Of a stretch of 64,000 nucleotides of DNA, positions 42,792 through 51,518 are shown in pieces. The notes under the pieces were generated by a model, which was given only the letters and a program-made list of their open reading frames with translations, did no database searches and was not told where the DNA came from. The stretch is from an uncultured Lachnospiraceae bacterium (lineage in GTDB: Bacteria > Bacillota > Clostridia > Lachnospirales > Lachnospiraceae), in contig CAJUGJ010000009.1 in assembly GCA_910586015.1 (NCBI GenBank), positions 1-64,000 on the forward strand. The letters are read 5' to 3'. Each line of letters opens with the position of its first letter. Position 1 is the first letter of the stretch. The translations under genes and the position numbers were made by a program.

Positions 42792-43250
42792 TCAGGCTTC
42801 CATCTTTCTTAGTAGATGAACAAAAATAGAATCTTTTAATCCATCTGCCATCTCCCGATCCAGACAGTGAACGCAAAATTCATTCCCTTCCATTGTCACT
42901 GTAATTGTCCCGGGAGTTAAAGTAATAGAATTTGCCAATACAAAACGTGCCGTTTCGGATTTTAAATCAGTACGAAATGTTACTACAACAGGTTCTACTT
43001 CGTATTTTTGTGTATAAATTAGTTTGATAACTACAAGATTTGCCTTTACAATTTCCCAAATAAGAACTCCTATATAACCAAGTCCAAAAATTAAATTTTT
43101 TAAGATTTTAAGATCCGTCTTAGGATTATAATTCATATACTTACAAATAAACCAATATAATGCTGCAGCAATACCAAAACCAAATAGGATAATTTCCAAT
43201 GTGATTTTCCCATTTAATATAATCCAGAAAACAACATATAAAAGAAACAT
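42792..43250 (-). CDS. mrpE: Mrp antiporter subunit MrpE
   Basis: The first gene of the operon, 152 residues. Two N-terminal membrane helices are followed by the MrpE signature A-N-S-I-T-L-T-P-G-T-I-T-V and a soluble tail ending in an amphipathic helix. I start at ATG 43250 because GGAAAGGAAAG lies directly in front; the in-frame ATG at 43271 has no ribosome binding site. Confidence 0.9.
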   Translation of the reverse strand: MFLLYVVFWIILNGKITLEIILFGFGIAAALYWFICKYMNYNPKTDLKILKNLIFGLGYIGVLIWEIVKANLVVIKLIYTQKYEVEPVVVTFRTDLKSETARFVLANSITLTPGTITVTMEGNEFCVHCLDREMADGLKDSIFVHLLRKMEA

Positions 43251-43388
43251 TTTTTCTTTCCTTTCCGACATTTTGTCAGCACAAAAAAATTTTTGTTTCT
43301 ATTTTCTATCTTTATCGCAATCCACTCATCCCCTTTACTGTCTGTGTCATGCTTATTTTTATGTATTTTTTCTTATACATCGTAAGGA

Positions 43389-43414
43389 GAGGAATGGACA
43401 TTTTGCCATTCCTC
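43389..43414 (-). promoter_or_regulatory. Leader hairpin of the Mrp operon
   Basis: GAGGAATGG and CCATTCCTC form a perfect 9-bp stem with an 8-nt loop in the roughly 190-nt leader between the promoter and mrpE. No T-run follows, so it is not a simple terminator. It could be part of an ion-sensing leader; I cannot match it to a known riboswitch class. Confidence 0.45.
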
Positions 43415-43450
43415 AAGTTGCAAATTATGAAAGGTTCTATCGAAGATTGT

Positions 43451-43479
43451 ATTATAGCATTTTTACATTTGATGGTCAA
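43451..43479 (-). promoter_or_regulatory. Promoter of the Mrp operon
   Basis: On the minus strand TTGACC (43474-43479) and TATAAT (43451-43456) are 17 bp apart, with an extended TG before the -10 box. It lies just downstream of the sigG stop, so the antiporter operon has its own vegetative promoter. Confidence 0.85.
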
Positions 43480-43500
43480 GGATAATATTTGAAGTCAAGA

Positions 43501-44283
43501 TTACTTTTCTTTCAGATAATTTTTCATACATTTTAGAGCACTTTTTTCCAGACGGCTTACTTGAGCCTGAGAAATATGAATTTCTTCTGCTACTTCCATT
43601 TGTGTTTTTCCCTGAAAAAATCTCAGATTGATAATATTATTTTCTCTTGGAGAAAGTCTTGCCATAGCCTCTTTTAACGAGATCTCTTCCACCCAATTTT
43701 CTTCTTTACTCTTTTTATCGCTTACTTGATCCATAATATATAAAGTATCTCCTCCCTCTGAATAAACTGGTTCATAAAGAGATACTGGACTTTGAATGGC
43801 GTCAAGTGCTCCGACAATTTCTTCAGCTGAAATTCCAATTTCTTTTGCAATTTCTTCTACAGAAGGCTCTTTATTTGTCTGTTTCATCAGAGCCTCTTTT
43901 GCATAAATTGCCTTATAAGCTGTATCTCGAAGAGATCTAGAAACTCGGATTGCATTATTATCTCTTAGATATCTTCGAATTTCTCCAATAATCATTGGAA
44001 CTGCATAGGTAGAAAATTTTACTCCTTGGGATATATCAAAATTATCAATTGCTTTCATTAAGCCAATACAGCCGATTTGAAACAGGTCATCCACATTTTC
44101 ATTGCTTCCAGAAAAACGTTGTATAATACTTAAAACTAAACGCAGATTGCCCTTGATGTATAATTCTCTGGCCTCTTTATCCCCCTGTCTTATCTTGTCA
44201 AACAATTCTGCCTTTTCCTGTGTGGTTAACAGCGGCAGTTTTGATGTATTTACTCCGCATATTTCAACCTTATAAAGAGCCAT
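43501..44283 (-). CDS. sigG: Sporulation sigma factor SigG
   Basis: SigG directs late forespore genes after engulfment. The 260-residue protein opens with K-V-E-I-C-G-V-N-T-S-K-L-P, the SigG-specific N-terminus. Region 2 includes D-L-F-Q-I-G-C-I-G-L-M-K-A-I-D-N-F, and region 4 ends with S-Q-A-Q-V-S-R-L-E-K. It lies two genes downstream of sigE. A hairpin precedes its ribosome binding site. Confidence 0.96.
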   Translation of the reverse strand: MALYKVEICGVNTSKLPLLTTQEKAELFDKIRQGDKEARELYIKGNLRLVLSIIQRFSGSNENVDDLFQIGCIGLMKAIDNFDISQGVKFSTYAVPMIIGEIRRYLRDNNAIRVSRSLRDTAYKAIYAKEALMKQTNKEPSVEEIAKEIGISAEEIVGALDAIQSPVSLYEPVYSEGGDTLYIMDQVSDKKSKEENWVEEISLKEAMARLSPRENNIINLRFFQGKTQMEVAEEIHISQAQVSRLEKSALKCMKNYLKEK

Positions 44284-44296
44284 ACAATTACCTCCG

Positions 44297-44323
44297 AATC
44301 ATTTACTTGCACAGTAAATGATT
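44297..44323 (-). promoter_or_regulatory. Hairpin directly before the sigG ribosome binding site
   Basis: AATCATTTAC and GTAAATGATT form a perfect 10-bp stem with a 7-nt loop, one base upstream of the GGAGG at 44291-44295. Such a stem could hinder ribosome loading. In B. subtilis the sigG leader is also reported to form a hairpin that lowers translation; the parallel is my inference. Confidence 0.6.
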
Positions 44324-44373
44324 TACGGAATTTTCATTCTTTATTCCTTTTATATGTAATGCAATTATTTCCA

Positions 44374-44421
44374 ATAGAAAACTGTTCGATAGAACTTAAA
44401 AAGTATCGAACAGTTTTCTAT
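44374..44421. terminator. Long perfect inverted repeat after the MBL gene
   Basis: An 18-bp perfect stem (ATAGAAAACTGTTCGATA and its complement) with a 12-nt loop lies 12 bp after the stop of the MBL gene. It likely ends that transcript. A sequence like a forespore-sigma -10 element (GGAAATAATT, 44363-44372 on the minus strand) sits just beyond and might serve sigG. Confidence 0.7.
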
Positions 44422-44432
44422 CTTTTATTCTT

Positions 44433-46022
44433 TTATCGATCCCATTTATCACATAGAGCATTAATTTGATCTGCAAATTTTGCAAGATCTTTATTTGCTC
44501 CTCCCTCATTATGTTTAATTACTGCCATTAAACGACCACCAGCAGCAAGTAATCTTGCAAAAACACTATTTTGTATTTTTCTTGCTTGTTTTTTAACAAT
44601 AAGTCCTGATTTTATCTTTTTATTTGTTAGTAAATTATAGCAATCTCCTGAATATGGAGCTGTTGTACAAAATTGATATTCTTCTTGTAAACTTTGTGCA
44701 AACATATCACATACTTTATCTTCTCCATGTACAATAAATACCCTCTCTGGCTTTGGAGAAAATGCTAAAAGCCAACGGATCAATCCCTCTCTATCTGCAT
44801 GTCCGCTGATACCATCTAATTTCTCAATCCTTGCTTTGACGTCAATTATTTCTCCAAATAATTTAACTTGTTTTACACCATCTAAAATAGAACGCCCTAA
44901 TGTTCCGACTGCCTGATATCCTACAAATAAAATTGTACACTCTTCTCTCCAGAGATTATGTTTTAAATGATGTCTAATTCTTCCTGCTTCACACATACCA
45001 GAAGCAGAAAGAATGACTTTTGGAATTTGATTAGTATTGATCTGTTTTGATTCTTCACTGGTTACAGTCACTTTTAATCCTTCAAAAGAAATAGGATTAA
45101 TTCCACGATTAACTAATTCCATTGCTTCTTCGTCAAAACATGCTGCCATATTTTTATGGAATATCTGTGTAGCCTCAATCGCTAATGGACTATCTACATA
45201 GACCTCAAACTGAGGATATCTTGAAAGAAGTCCCTCCTGTTTTATCTTTCGTAAAAAGTAGAGAATTTCTTGTGTTCTTCCTACCGCAAATGATGGAATT
45301 ACCACATTTCCGCCTTTATCAAATGTTTCTTGAATAATTTTTGCCAGTTCTAATGTATAATCTTTTGATTCTTTGTGAATACGATCTCCATAAGTGGATT
45401 CCATAATTACATAATCTGCACCTTCTAAATAGGTGGGATCTTTAATTAAAGGTTGATTGATATTCCCAATATCCCCTGAAAATACAATCACTTTTCGAAC
45501 GTCATTTTCCTCTACTGTCAGTTCAATACTCGCAGAGCCCAAAAGATGACCAACATCCGAAAAACGAACTGAAATTCCTTCTGTTAAAAAATAAGGCTGT
45601 TCGTATGGACAAGCCTGAAATAATTTTAATACTCCTTCGGCATCCTTCATTTCATATAATGGAACAAACGGCGGCTCTCCTGCACGCTTTGCCTTACGAT
45701 TTCGCCACTCAGCTTCAAACATTTGAATATGAGCACTATCTTTTAACATAATATCACACAGATCACAAGAAGCTGGAGTAGTAAGTACTGTCCCACGAAA
45801 GCCATGACTATATAACAGTGGAAGCAGTCCTGAATGATCAATATGAGCATGTGTTAGTAAGACATAGTCGATTTCTGATGCCTGAACGGGAAGATCCTGA
45901 TTTTCATAGACATCTGCTCCTTGTTCCATTCCACAATCAATAAGCAGATGTTTCCCGCAAGCCTCTAAATAATGACAACTGCCTGTAACTTCATGGGCAG
46001 CTCCAATAAACATTACTTTCAT
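44433..46022 (-). CDS. MBL-fold beta-CASP RNA-processing-type hydrolase
   Basis: A 529-residue metallo-beta-lactamase/beta-CASP protein of the CPSF73/YsgI-like group. It begins M-F-I-G-A-A-H-E-V-T-G-S-C-H-Y-L and has the metal motif T-H-A-H-I-D-H-S-G (about 57-65), G-H-L-L-G-S-A and, near 360, the beta-CASP segment S-A-S-G-M-C-E-A-G-R-I-R-H-H-L. H-G-E follows near 422. It resembles archaeal-type RNA endonucleases; substrate unknown. It interrupts the usual sigE-sigG neighbourhood. Confidence 0.88.
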   Translation of the reverse strand: MKVMFIGAAHEVTGSCHYLEACGKHLLIDCGMEQGADVYENQDLPVQASEIDYVLLTHAHIDHSGLLPLLYSHGFRGTVLTTPASCDLCDIMLKDSAHIQMFEAEWRNRKAKRAGEPPFVPLYEMKDAEGVLKLFQACPYEQPYFLTEGISVRFSDVGHLLGSASIELTVEENDVRKVIVFSGDIGNINQPLIKDPTYLEGADYVIMESTYGDRIHKESKDYTLELAKIIQETFDKGGNVVIPSFAVGRTQEILYFLRKIKQEGLLSRYPQFEVYVDSPLAIEATQIFHKNMAACFDEEAMELVNRGINPISFEGLKVTVTSEESKQINTNQIPKVILSASGMCEAGRIRHHLKHNLWREECTILFVGYQAVGTLGRSILDGVKQVKLFGEIIDVKARIEKLDGISGHADREGLIRWLLAFSPKPERVFIVHGEDKVCDMFAQSLQEEYQFCTTAPYSGDCYNLLTNKKIKSGLIVKKQARKIQNSVFARLLAAGGRLMAVIKHNEGGANKDLAKFADQINALCDKWDR

Positions 46023-46090
46023 AGTTTCCTCCCAAATAGTTTCCTATTTGTTATTGTACTGTTCTATGCTTAAATAATCAACCAAAATTT

Positions 46091-46834
46091 TTATTCCTCT
46101 AGACGTAGCATCTCTTTTTTCAGTCGTTTCATAATTTTCTTTTCTAGTCTTGAAATATAAGATTGAGAAATTCCTAAAAGATCAGCAACCTCTTTTTGTG
46201 TTCGTTCTGTACCATCTACTGTATTCAATCCAAATCGAAGCTGAACAATCATTTTTTCCCTGTCTGTTAATTTCGTTAAAGCTCGATTTAAAAGACGCTT
46301 ATCAACTTCATCTTCCATATTCTTAGAGACTGCATCTTCTTCTGTTCCTAAAATATCGGAAAGTAATAATTCATTTCCATCCCAATCCACATTTAATGGT
46401 TCATCTATTGATACTTCTAATCTTGTTTTATTATTTCTTCTTAAATACATTAAAATTTCATTCTCTATACACCTAGACGCATAAGTAGCCAGTTTAATAT
46501 TTTTATCTGGATTAAAGGTATTAATTGCTTTAATAAGTCCAATTGTTCCAATAGAGATTAAATCTTCTACTCCAACTCCTGTATTGTCAAATCGCTTTGC
46601 TATGTAAACTACCAGTCGTAAATTATGTTCAACTAGGGTTGCTTTTGCCTGTGGATCATCTTGTTCACACAGTCTTTTTATTGCTTCTGCTTCTTCTTCT
46701 ACTTCTAGTGGTGGTGGTAAAATCTCTGCTCCACCAATATAGTGAATATCACTTTCTGTTCCAAATAGCAGACTTTTTAAATTTGGTATCATCCGAAATT
46801 GAAATTTATTTTGTACTGATATTTTAAATAACAT
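46091..46834 (-). CDS. sigE: Sporulation sigma factor SigE (pro-form)
   Basis: SigE, the early mother-cell sigma factor, 247 residues. The N-terminal pro-sequence (about 1-30) ends near Y-I-G-G, where SpoIIGA is expected to cut. Region 2 reads N-L-R-L-V-V-Y-I-A-K-R-F-D-N-T-G and I-S-I-G-T-I-G-L-I-K-A; region 4 ends I-S-Q-S-Y-I-S-R-L-E-K. It is 33 bp behind spoIIGA. GGAGGG precedes the ATG. Confidence 0.97.
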   Translation of the reverse strand: MLFKISVQNKFQFRMIPNLKSLLFGTESDIHYIGGAEILPPPLEVEEEAEAIKRLCEQDDPQAKATLVEHNLRLVVYIAKRFDNTGVGVEDLISIGTIGLIKAINTFNPDKNIKLATYASRCIENEILMYLRRNNKTRLEVSIDEPLNVDWDGNELLLSDILGTEEDAVSKNMEDEVDKRLLNRALTKLTDREKMIVQLRFGLNTVDGTERTQKEVADLLGISQSYISRLEKKIMKRLKKEMLRLEE

Positions 46835-46867
46835 TTGTTATCCCTCCATCTATTTTTTCTGATTTTT

Positions 46868-47758
46868 TTATGGCAGAAGGCAATTTTTTTTAAGATTGGC
46901 AAAACTGCGATGTAGTAAAACTGAATAACCTTCTTTCTTTCGTACCTCAGAAAATAAGTGATGGCAGGCTGCCGCCATGACTTCATTGGTTTTCCATTGC
47001 TCTCCGTCTTTTTCTAAAATTAATTCGTCTAATTTTAATCCCCATAAAATTCCATGTTCTTTTCCTGCTGAATGATATGGAACTGCTTGCCATAAAAATT
47101 CTTGTTCTATTGGAATCTCTCCTTCTAATGGAACGGGAGTATGTAAAAACTCTTTCATTTCTTCTGCTTCCATTAAAATTACCGGAAGTCTTGTAGCAGG
47201 TTCTACTAAAGAATTTCCTGAATCCATATATCCAACTGTCTTATACTGATATCCTCCTTTTCTTAAAGTAACTTGATAGAAAAATTCTTGTGTTTGTGGT
47301 ATAACTTTTCTAAAATAAAAAAATGCAGCTATTGGCAACACAAAACTAATTCCTAAAAATACTTCAAATACTACACTTCCCTTCCATTCTCCAAGCTGCA
47401 TACATACCATTTGTTTCATATAGTTTTTTTCTTGTTCAAAGAATGAAAGTAAAATTCCTGCTATACAAAATGCTGTAGTTAAGAACACTACAATTATTTT
47501 TACTATTTGTAAAATACTATAAAAACCAAATGCAATTCGTATCATAAGATAGATTGCAGCAAAATAACAAATGATTGCGGGCAAAGTTTTTTTCCCTATT
47601 ATTGCACCGATTGCACATACTGCACCAATTGCTGCTGCTATTAATCTTTTTCGAAGAGAAACCTTTTGTCTAATTGTATATCCTGTTATAGTAATCAAAA
47701 CAAAATTCAGACACCAGTTCCATAAAAAAAAGATATCTAGGTAAACTTTTACCCTCAA
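46868..47758 (-). CDS. spoIIGA: Sigma-E processing peptidase SpoIIGA
   Basis: A 296-residue aspartic protease with an N-terminal membrane domain (about 1-155, five helices) and a C-terminal protease domain with D-S-G-N-S-L near 198-203, the catalytic-type motif. It processes pro-SigE at the septum after activation by SpoIIR. The start is TTG 47758, giving the family-like opening V-K-V-Y-L-D. It is followed by its substrate gene sigE. Confidence 0.94.
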   Translation of the reverse strand: MRVKVYLDIFFLWNWCLNFVLITITGYTIRQKVSLRKRLIAAAIGAVCAIGAIIGKKTLPAIICYFAAIYLMIRIAFGFYSILQIVKIIVVFLTTAFCIAGILLSFFEQEKNYMKQMVCMQLGEWKGSVVFEVFLGISFVLPIAAFFYFRKVIPQTQEFFYQVTLRKGGYQYKTVGYMDSGNSLVEPATRLPVILMEAEEMKEFLHTPVPLEGEIPIEQEFLWQAVPYHSAGKEHGILWGLKLDELILEKDGEQWKTNEVMAAACHHLFSEVRKKEGYSVLLHRSFANLKKNCLLP

Positions 47759-47911
47759 ATAAGCGTCGCCTCGATTCTATTTTCTTTTTGTCATTTTCAT
47801 CTAAAAGTATAGCATATTTAATTAGTAAATTTTGTCATACTATGATTGAATACTAATTTTTTCTGTTCTAAATTTCTCTTTCATTCAACTTTTTTCTTTT
47901 TTGTATATAAA

Positions 47912-47955
47912 AAAATAACTGATTTTGACATCTTTCGTTCAAAATCAGTTATTTT
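47912..47955 (-). terminator. Terminator after ftsZ
   Basis: A perfect 17-bp stem AAAATAACTGATTTTGA with its complement and a 10-nt loop, followed by TTTTT on the minus strand. It ends the dcw/ftsZ transcript 10 bp behind the ftsZ stop. Confidence 0.9.
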
Positions 47956-47965
47956 ATAATTATTT

Positions 47966-49216
47966 TTATTTATTATTACGATTTCTCTGTAAAAACTTTG
48001 GAATTTTAATTTCACCTTCTGGATTTATAGTTGGTTTTTGTATTTGTTTGTTTGTATTTGTTGTCGGATTATATATTTTACTAGAAAATAAATTTTCTCC
48101 CTGTTGTACTGGTTTCGTACCCGTCTGCTGATATGTAATTGGATTTGAAGGAACAGACGTCGGTTTTGATTGTGTTCCCGGAAATGGAAGCGTCTTTCCT
48201 GTTGTCTGACCTTTAGATGTAGAAGCATTATTATTGAGAAAAGAAGCTGTTTTTACTGAACTTGCTTGTGTTTCTAGTCCTGTTGCAATTACCGTAATTG
48301 TTACATGATCTTGTGAGTTTTCATCATACATTGCACCAAAAATAATATTAGCACTTTCACCAGCTAATTCTTCTACATAAGAAGCAGCCTCATTTGCTTC
48401 AATTAAGCTAATATCTCCAGAAATATTGAGAATAATATCCGTTGCTCCTGAAATCGTCGTTTCTAACAGTGGAGATTCAATTGCTTCTTTTACTGCATCC
48501 ATACACTTAACATCTCCATTGCCTACTCCGATACCAATATGTGCGATTCCTTTATCTTTCATTACCGTTTTAACATCTGCAAAATCCAGATTGATTAGAC
48601 CCGGCACATTAATTAAGTCTGTAATTCCCTGTACACCTTGCTGTAATACCTCATCTGCTTTGCGAAGTGCTTCTGGCATGGTGGTTCTGCGGTCTACAAT
48701 TTCTAAAAGTTTATCATTTGGAATAACAATCAGTGTATCTACATTATCCTTTAACCGTTCAATTCCTTTCACTGCGTTATTCATTCTCTGTTTTGCTTCA
48801 AAACGAAATGGTTTTGTAACAATACCGACAGTCAAAATTCCCATCTCTTTTGCTAATTGTGCTACTACTGGTGCAGCTCCTGTTCCTGTTCCACCCCCCA
48901 TACCACAAGTAACAAAAACCATATCTGCACCCTTTATTACTTCTTTTAACTCTTCTTGACTTTCCTCTGCTGCCTTTTCTCCAATCTCTGGCTTTGCTCC
49001 TGCACCTAATCCTTTTGTCAGTTTCTCACCAATTTGAATACATTTCGATGCCTTACAACGATGTAAATGCTGCTTGTCCGTATTAACACAAATAAATTCA
49101 ACACCTATAATATTTTCTTCTATCATTCGATTTACAGCATTATTGCCTGCCCCGCCAACTCCAATGACAAGAATTTTTGCTGCCGACTCTGATTCATTCA
49201 TCTTAATCTCAAGCAC
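47966..49216 (-). CDS. ftsZ: Cell division GTPase FtsZ
   Basis: FtsZ, 416 residues, polymerises into the Z ring. The N-terminal G-V-G-G-A-G-N-N-A-V and the tubulin signature G-G-G-T-G-T-G-A-A-P-V (about 107-117) are intact. After the core (to about 320) comes a Q/T/N-rich linker, then the C-terminal peptide I-K-I-P-K-F-L-Q-R, which binds partner proteins. It is the last gene of the dcw cluster; ftsA is not adjacent. Confidence 0.98.
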   Translation of the reverse strand: MLEIKMNESESAAKILVIGVGGAGNNAVNRMIEENIIGVEFICVNTDKQHLHRCKASKCIQIGEKLTKGLGAGAKPEIGEKAAEESQEELKEVIKGADMVFVTCGMGGGTGTGAAPVVAQLAKEMGILTVGIVTKPFRFEAKQRMNNAVKGIERLKDNVDTLIVIPNDKLLEIVDRRTTMPEALRKADEVLQQGVQGITDLINVPGLINLDFADVKTVMKDKGIAHIGIGVGNGDVKCMDAVKEAIESPLLETTISGATDIILNISGDISLIEANEAASYVEELAGESANIIFGAMYDENSQDHVTITVIATGLETQASSVKTASFLNNNASTSKGQTTGKTLPFPGTQSKPTSVPSNPITYQQTGTKPVQQGENLFSSKIYNPTTNTNKQIQKPTINPEGEIKIPKFLQRNRNNK

Positions 49217-49406
49217 ATTAGTTCCTCCTTTTTTCTTCTATGCCATTCTTCCTTTCTTTTAAACGATAAAAAATGACGTTCTACTCCTCACGGATATTTT
49301 TCTCATTTGTGGACATATTCAGCCCGCTTTCACCTATGTTATATAATATCTTTATTTATAAAAATAATCAAGTGGAAAATCTTCATTTTCTAAAAAATTT
49401 CAACTT

Positions 49407-50168
49407 TTACTCTAATGGTTTTGCAACTACGTTTTGATTTGTTTCACGATAGTTACGCATATCCAGTTGATATTTCCCTTCTTTTAATGAAGCTACAATA
49501 CCAGACAGTGCACCCATTGCAAATTCATAGGAATTTTGTTTTCCCAATAGCACTCGATGCCCTTTACAAGTAAGAATTACTTCATAATTAGATTGAAAAG
49601 CAATTTCTGTAACAGGAAGTTCATATTTTAAAACTAAACGGGTTAAATCTAAAATCGTATCAAACAGGGAATCTTTTTGCACCTTTAGCATCTCATATAA
49701 AACAACCTGATCAAACTTTAGTCCAGTGATGAGAGGAACTTTATCAATCAATTCTGAGGAACATTCTACTACCATACCATCTTTGTCAAAGTACATATAA
49801 CCGCCCATCACTTTGACACAACCTGTTACTAACTTATTATAGGCAGTAAGTAAAATAGTATTTCTATCAACAAGTTCTAAATCGATCCGTTCCACAAACG
49901 GAATCTTTACTTCTTTTTCAGACTGCATCCGCAGCCAAAACAAAATACTAAGCTTATCTGTTTTTGCAGTCATCACCTTTTGTATAATTTCTTCATCTGA
50001 ATAGATAGTATAATTTTCTACTGTAATTGTTTTGATTCGAAAAATAGACCATGACACAAAAATTGCTGTAACAAATACAAGGCAGACTGCTACAAGTTTT
50101 AATGCAGCTTTTAACAGTCTACCTTGCAGGACTTTTTTCTTTCTTATTCGTTCTGCTGTTTCCCTCAT
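49407..50168 (-). CDS. divIB: Cell division protein DivIB/FtsQ
   Basis: A 253-residue bitopic protein: basic N-terminus, a membrane helix (about 22-46), then a POTRA-like domain (I-K-T-I-T-V-E-N-Y-T-I-Y-S-D-E-E-I) and beta domain. The R-I-D-L-E-L-V-D-R-N-T-I-L-L segment is typical of FtsQ/DivIB. It works with FtsL and FtsW-PBP at the septum. It follows murA by 26 bp. Confidence 0.9.
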   Translation of the reverse strand: MRETAERIRKKKVLQGRLLKAALKLVAVCLVFVTAIFVSWSIFRIKTITVENYTIYSDEEIIQKVMTAKTDKLSILFWLRMQSEKEVKIPFVERIDLELVDRNTILLTAYNKLVTGCVKVMGGYMYFDKDGMVVECSSELIDKVPLITGLKFDQVVLYEMLKVQKDSLFDTILDLTRLVLKYELPVTEIAFQSNYEVILTCKGHRVLLGKQNSYEFAMGALSGIVASLKEGKYQLDMRNYRETNQNVVAKPLE

Positions 50169-50194
50169 TCTTTCCTCCTCTTTGTTTCTCTTTT

Positions 50195-51442
50195 TTAGCC
50201 CCAGCGTATTTGTGCCCCTAGTCCTAAAAGATCTCTTACAATTTCTTCATATCCTCTATTCGTAAATTCCATTCCCTGTACTATAGTAGTTCCCTGTGCC
50301 ATAAGACCAGCAATACATAAACCTGCTCCGCCTCTTAAATCATAGGCATTCACTTTAGCTCCATGTAGACAGGAAACACCTTTAACTTTTACTTTATTTT
50401 CTGTAAGCAAAAGATCTGCTCCCATTTTTTCTAGTTCCTTACAGGTTTGAAATCTCACCTCAAAAATTGTTTCTTCTAATTGACTTTCTCCATCTGCTAT
50501 TGTCAACATCGAGAGAATTTGTGACTGCATATCCGTTGGAAATCCTGGATAAGGCTGCGTTGTTACACATATACTTTTTAACTGATTTTTTCTTTTAATA
50601 CAGCAAACTTCTTCTTCTAACCGTAGAGTACAACCACATTGTTCTAATACTTCCAATAACTTTTTTTGTTCTTGTTCTACTACTCCATAAATCACAGCAT
50701 CTCCTCCTGCCGCTGCAACCGCAGTTAGATAAGTACCTGCTACAATCCGATCATATGGTAGTAAATATTCACAACTCTTTAGCCGTTTTACCCCTTCAAT
50801 ACAAATCTGTTCTGTTCCATCTCCAGAAATTTTTGCGCCAGCAAGTCTTAAAAAATCACAGAGAGCACAAATTTCTGGTTCTTTTGCAGTATTTGAAATT
50901 CTAGTTATTCCATCGGCTAAAACTGCTGCTAAGATAATATTTTCTGTTGCACCTACACTTGGAAAAGAAAGAAAAATTTCTGTTCCTATTAAATTTTTTG
51001 CTTTACAGTAAAGAAGTTCTTTTTCTTCTTGAATTTCTGCTCCCAACTTTTGTAGTGCAAAAAGATGTAGATCGATTGGACGGCTTCCAATCGTACATCC
51101 TCCAGGATAAGAAAGTACTGCCTGTCGAAAACGTCCAAGCAATGCTCCAAGCAAAAGAATAGATGCCCTCGTTTTTTCTACTTTTTCTTTTGAAATCTCT
51201 TCTAGTTTCATATTGGTTGTATCAATAGTGAGTATATTCTCACAAAAAGAGGTCTTACATCCTAATTCATTTAGTATCGATATCATACAGTCTACATCAG
51301 AAATTCTAGGACATCCTATAAGCTTTGTCACTCCATCCGTCAGTATCACAGCCGCTAAAATTGGCAGCACCGCATTTTTCGATCCCTGTACACATACTTC
51401 TCCATATAATGGATTTCCACCTTCAATTATGACGGACGACAT
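50195..51442 (-). CDS. murA: UDP-N-acetylglucosamine 1-carboxyvinyltransferase
   Basis: MurA carries out the first committed step of peptidoglycan precursor synthesis, transferring enolpyruvate. The 415-residue protein has K22-N-A near the start and the active-site cysteine in G-G-C-T-I-G-S-R-P (about 114-122), the site fosfomycin attacks. Length is normal. It lies between ftsW and divIB, where murG would often be found. Confidence 0.95.
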   Translation of the reverse strand: MSSVIIEGGNPLYGEVCVQGSKNAVLPILAAVILTDGVTKLIGCPRISDVDCMISILNELGCKTSFCENILTIDTTNMKLEEISKEKVEKTRASILLLGALLGRFRQAVLSYPGGCTIGSRPIDLHLFALQKLGAEIQEEKELLYCKAKNLIGTEIFLSFPSVGATENIILAAVLADGITRISNTAKEPEICALCDFLRLAGAKISGDGTEQICIEGVKRLKSCEYLLPYDRIVAGTYLTAVAAAGGDAVIYGVVEQEQKKLLEVLEQCGCTLRLEEEVCCIKRKNQLKSICVTTQPYPGFPTDMQSQILSMLTIADGESQLEETIFEVRFQTCKELEKMGADLLLTENKVKVKGVSCLHGAKVNAYDLRGGAGLCIAGLMAQGTTIVQGMEFTNRGYEEIVRDLLGLGAQIRWG

Positions 51443-51518
51443 AAGCTACCTCACAAAAAAGAAATTTAATACTATTTTATGCCATCTTGAATGGAAACGT
51501 ACCGAAAAAATGCTATTT

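Noticed and set aside
33919..43250. Complex I or membrane-bound hydrogenase operon
   Set aside because: Only antiporter-type membrane subunits are present, and MrpE, MrpF and MrpG identify it as Mrp-type.
48426..48959. 177-residue plus-strand frame
   Set aside because: It is antisense to ftsZ, with a low-complexity S/T/I/P composition and no ribosome binding site.
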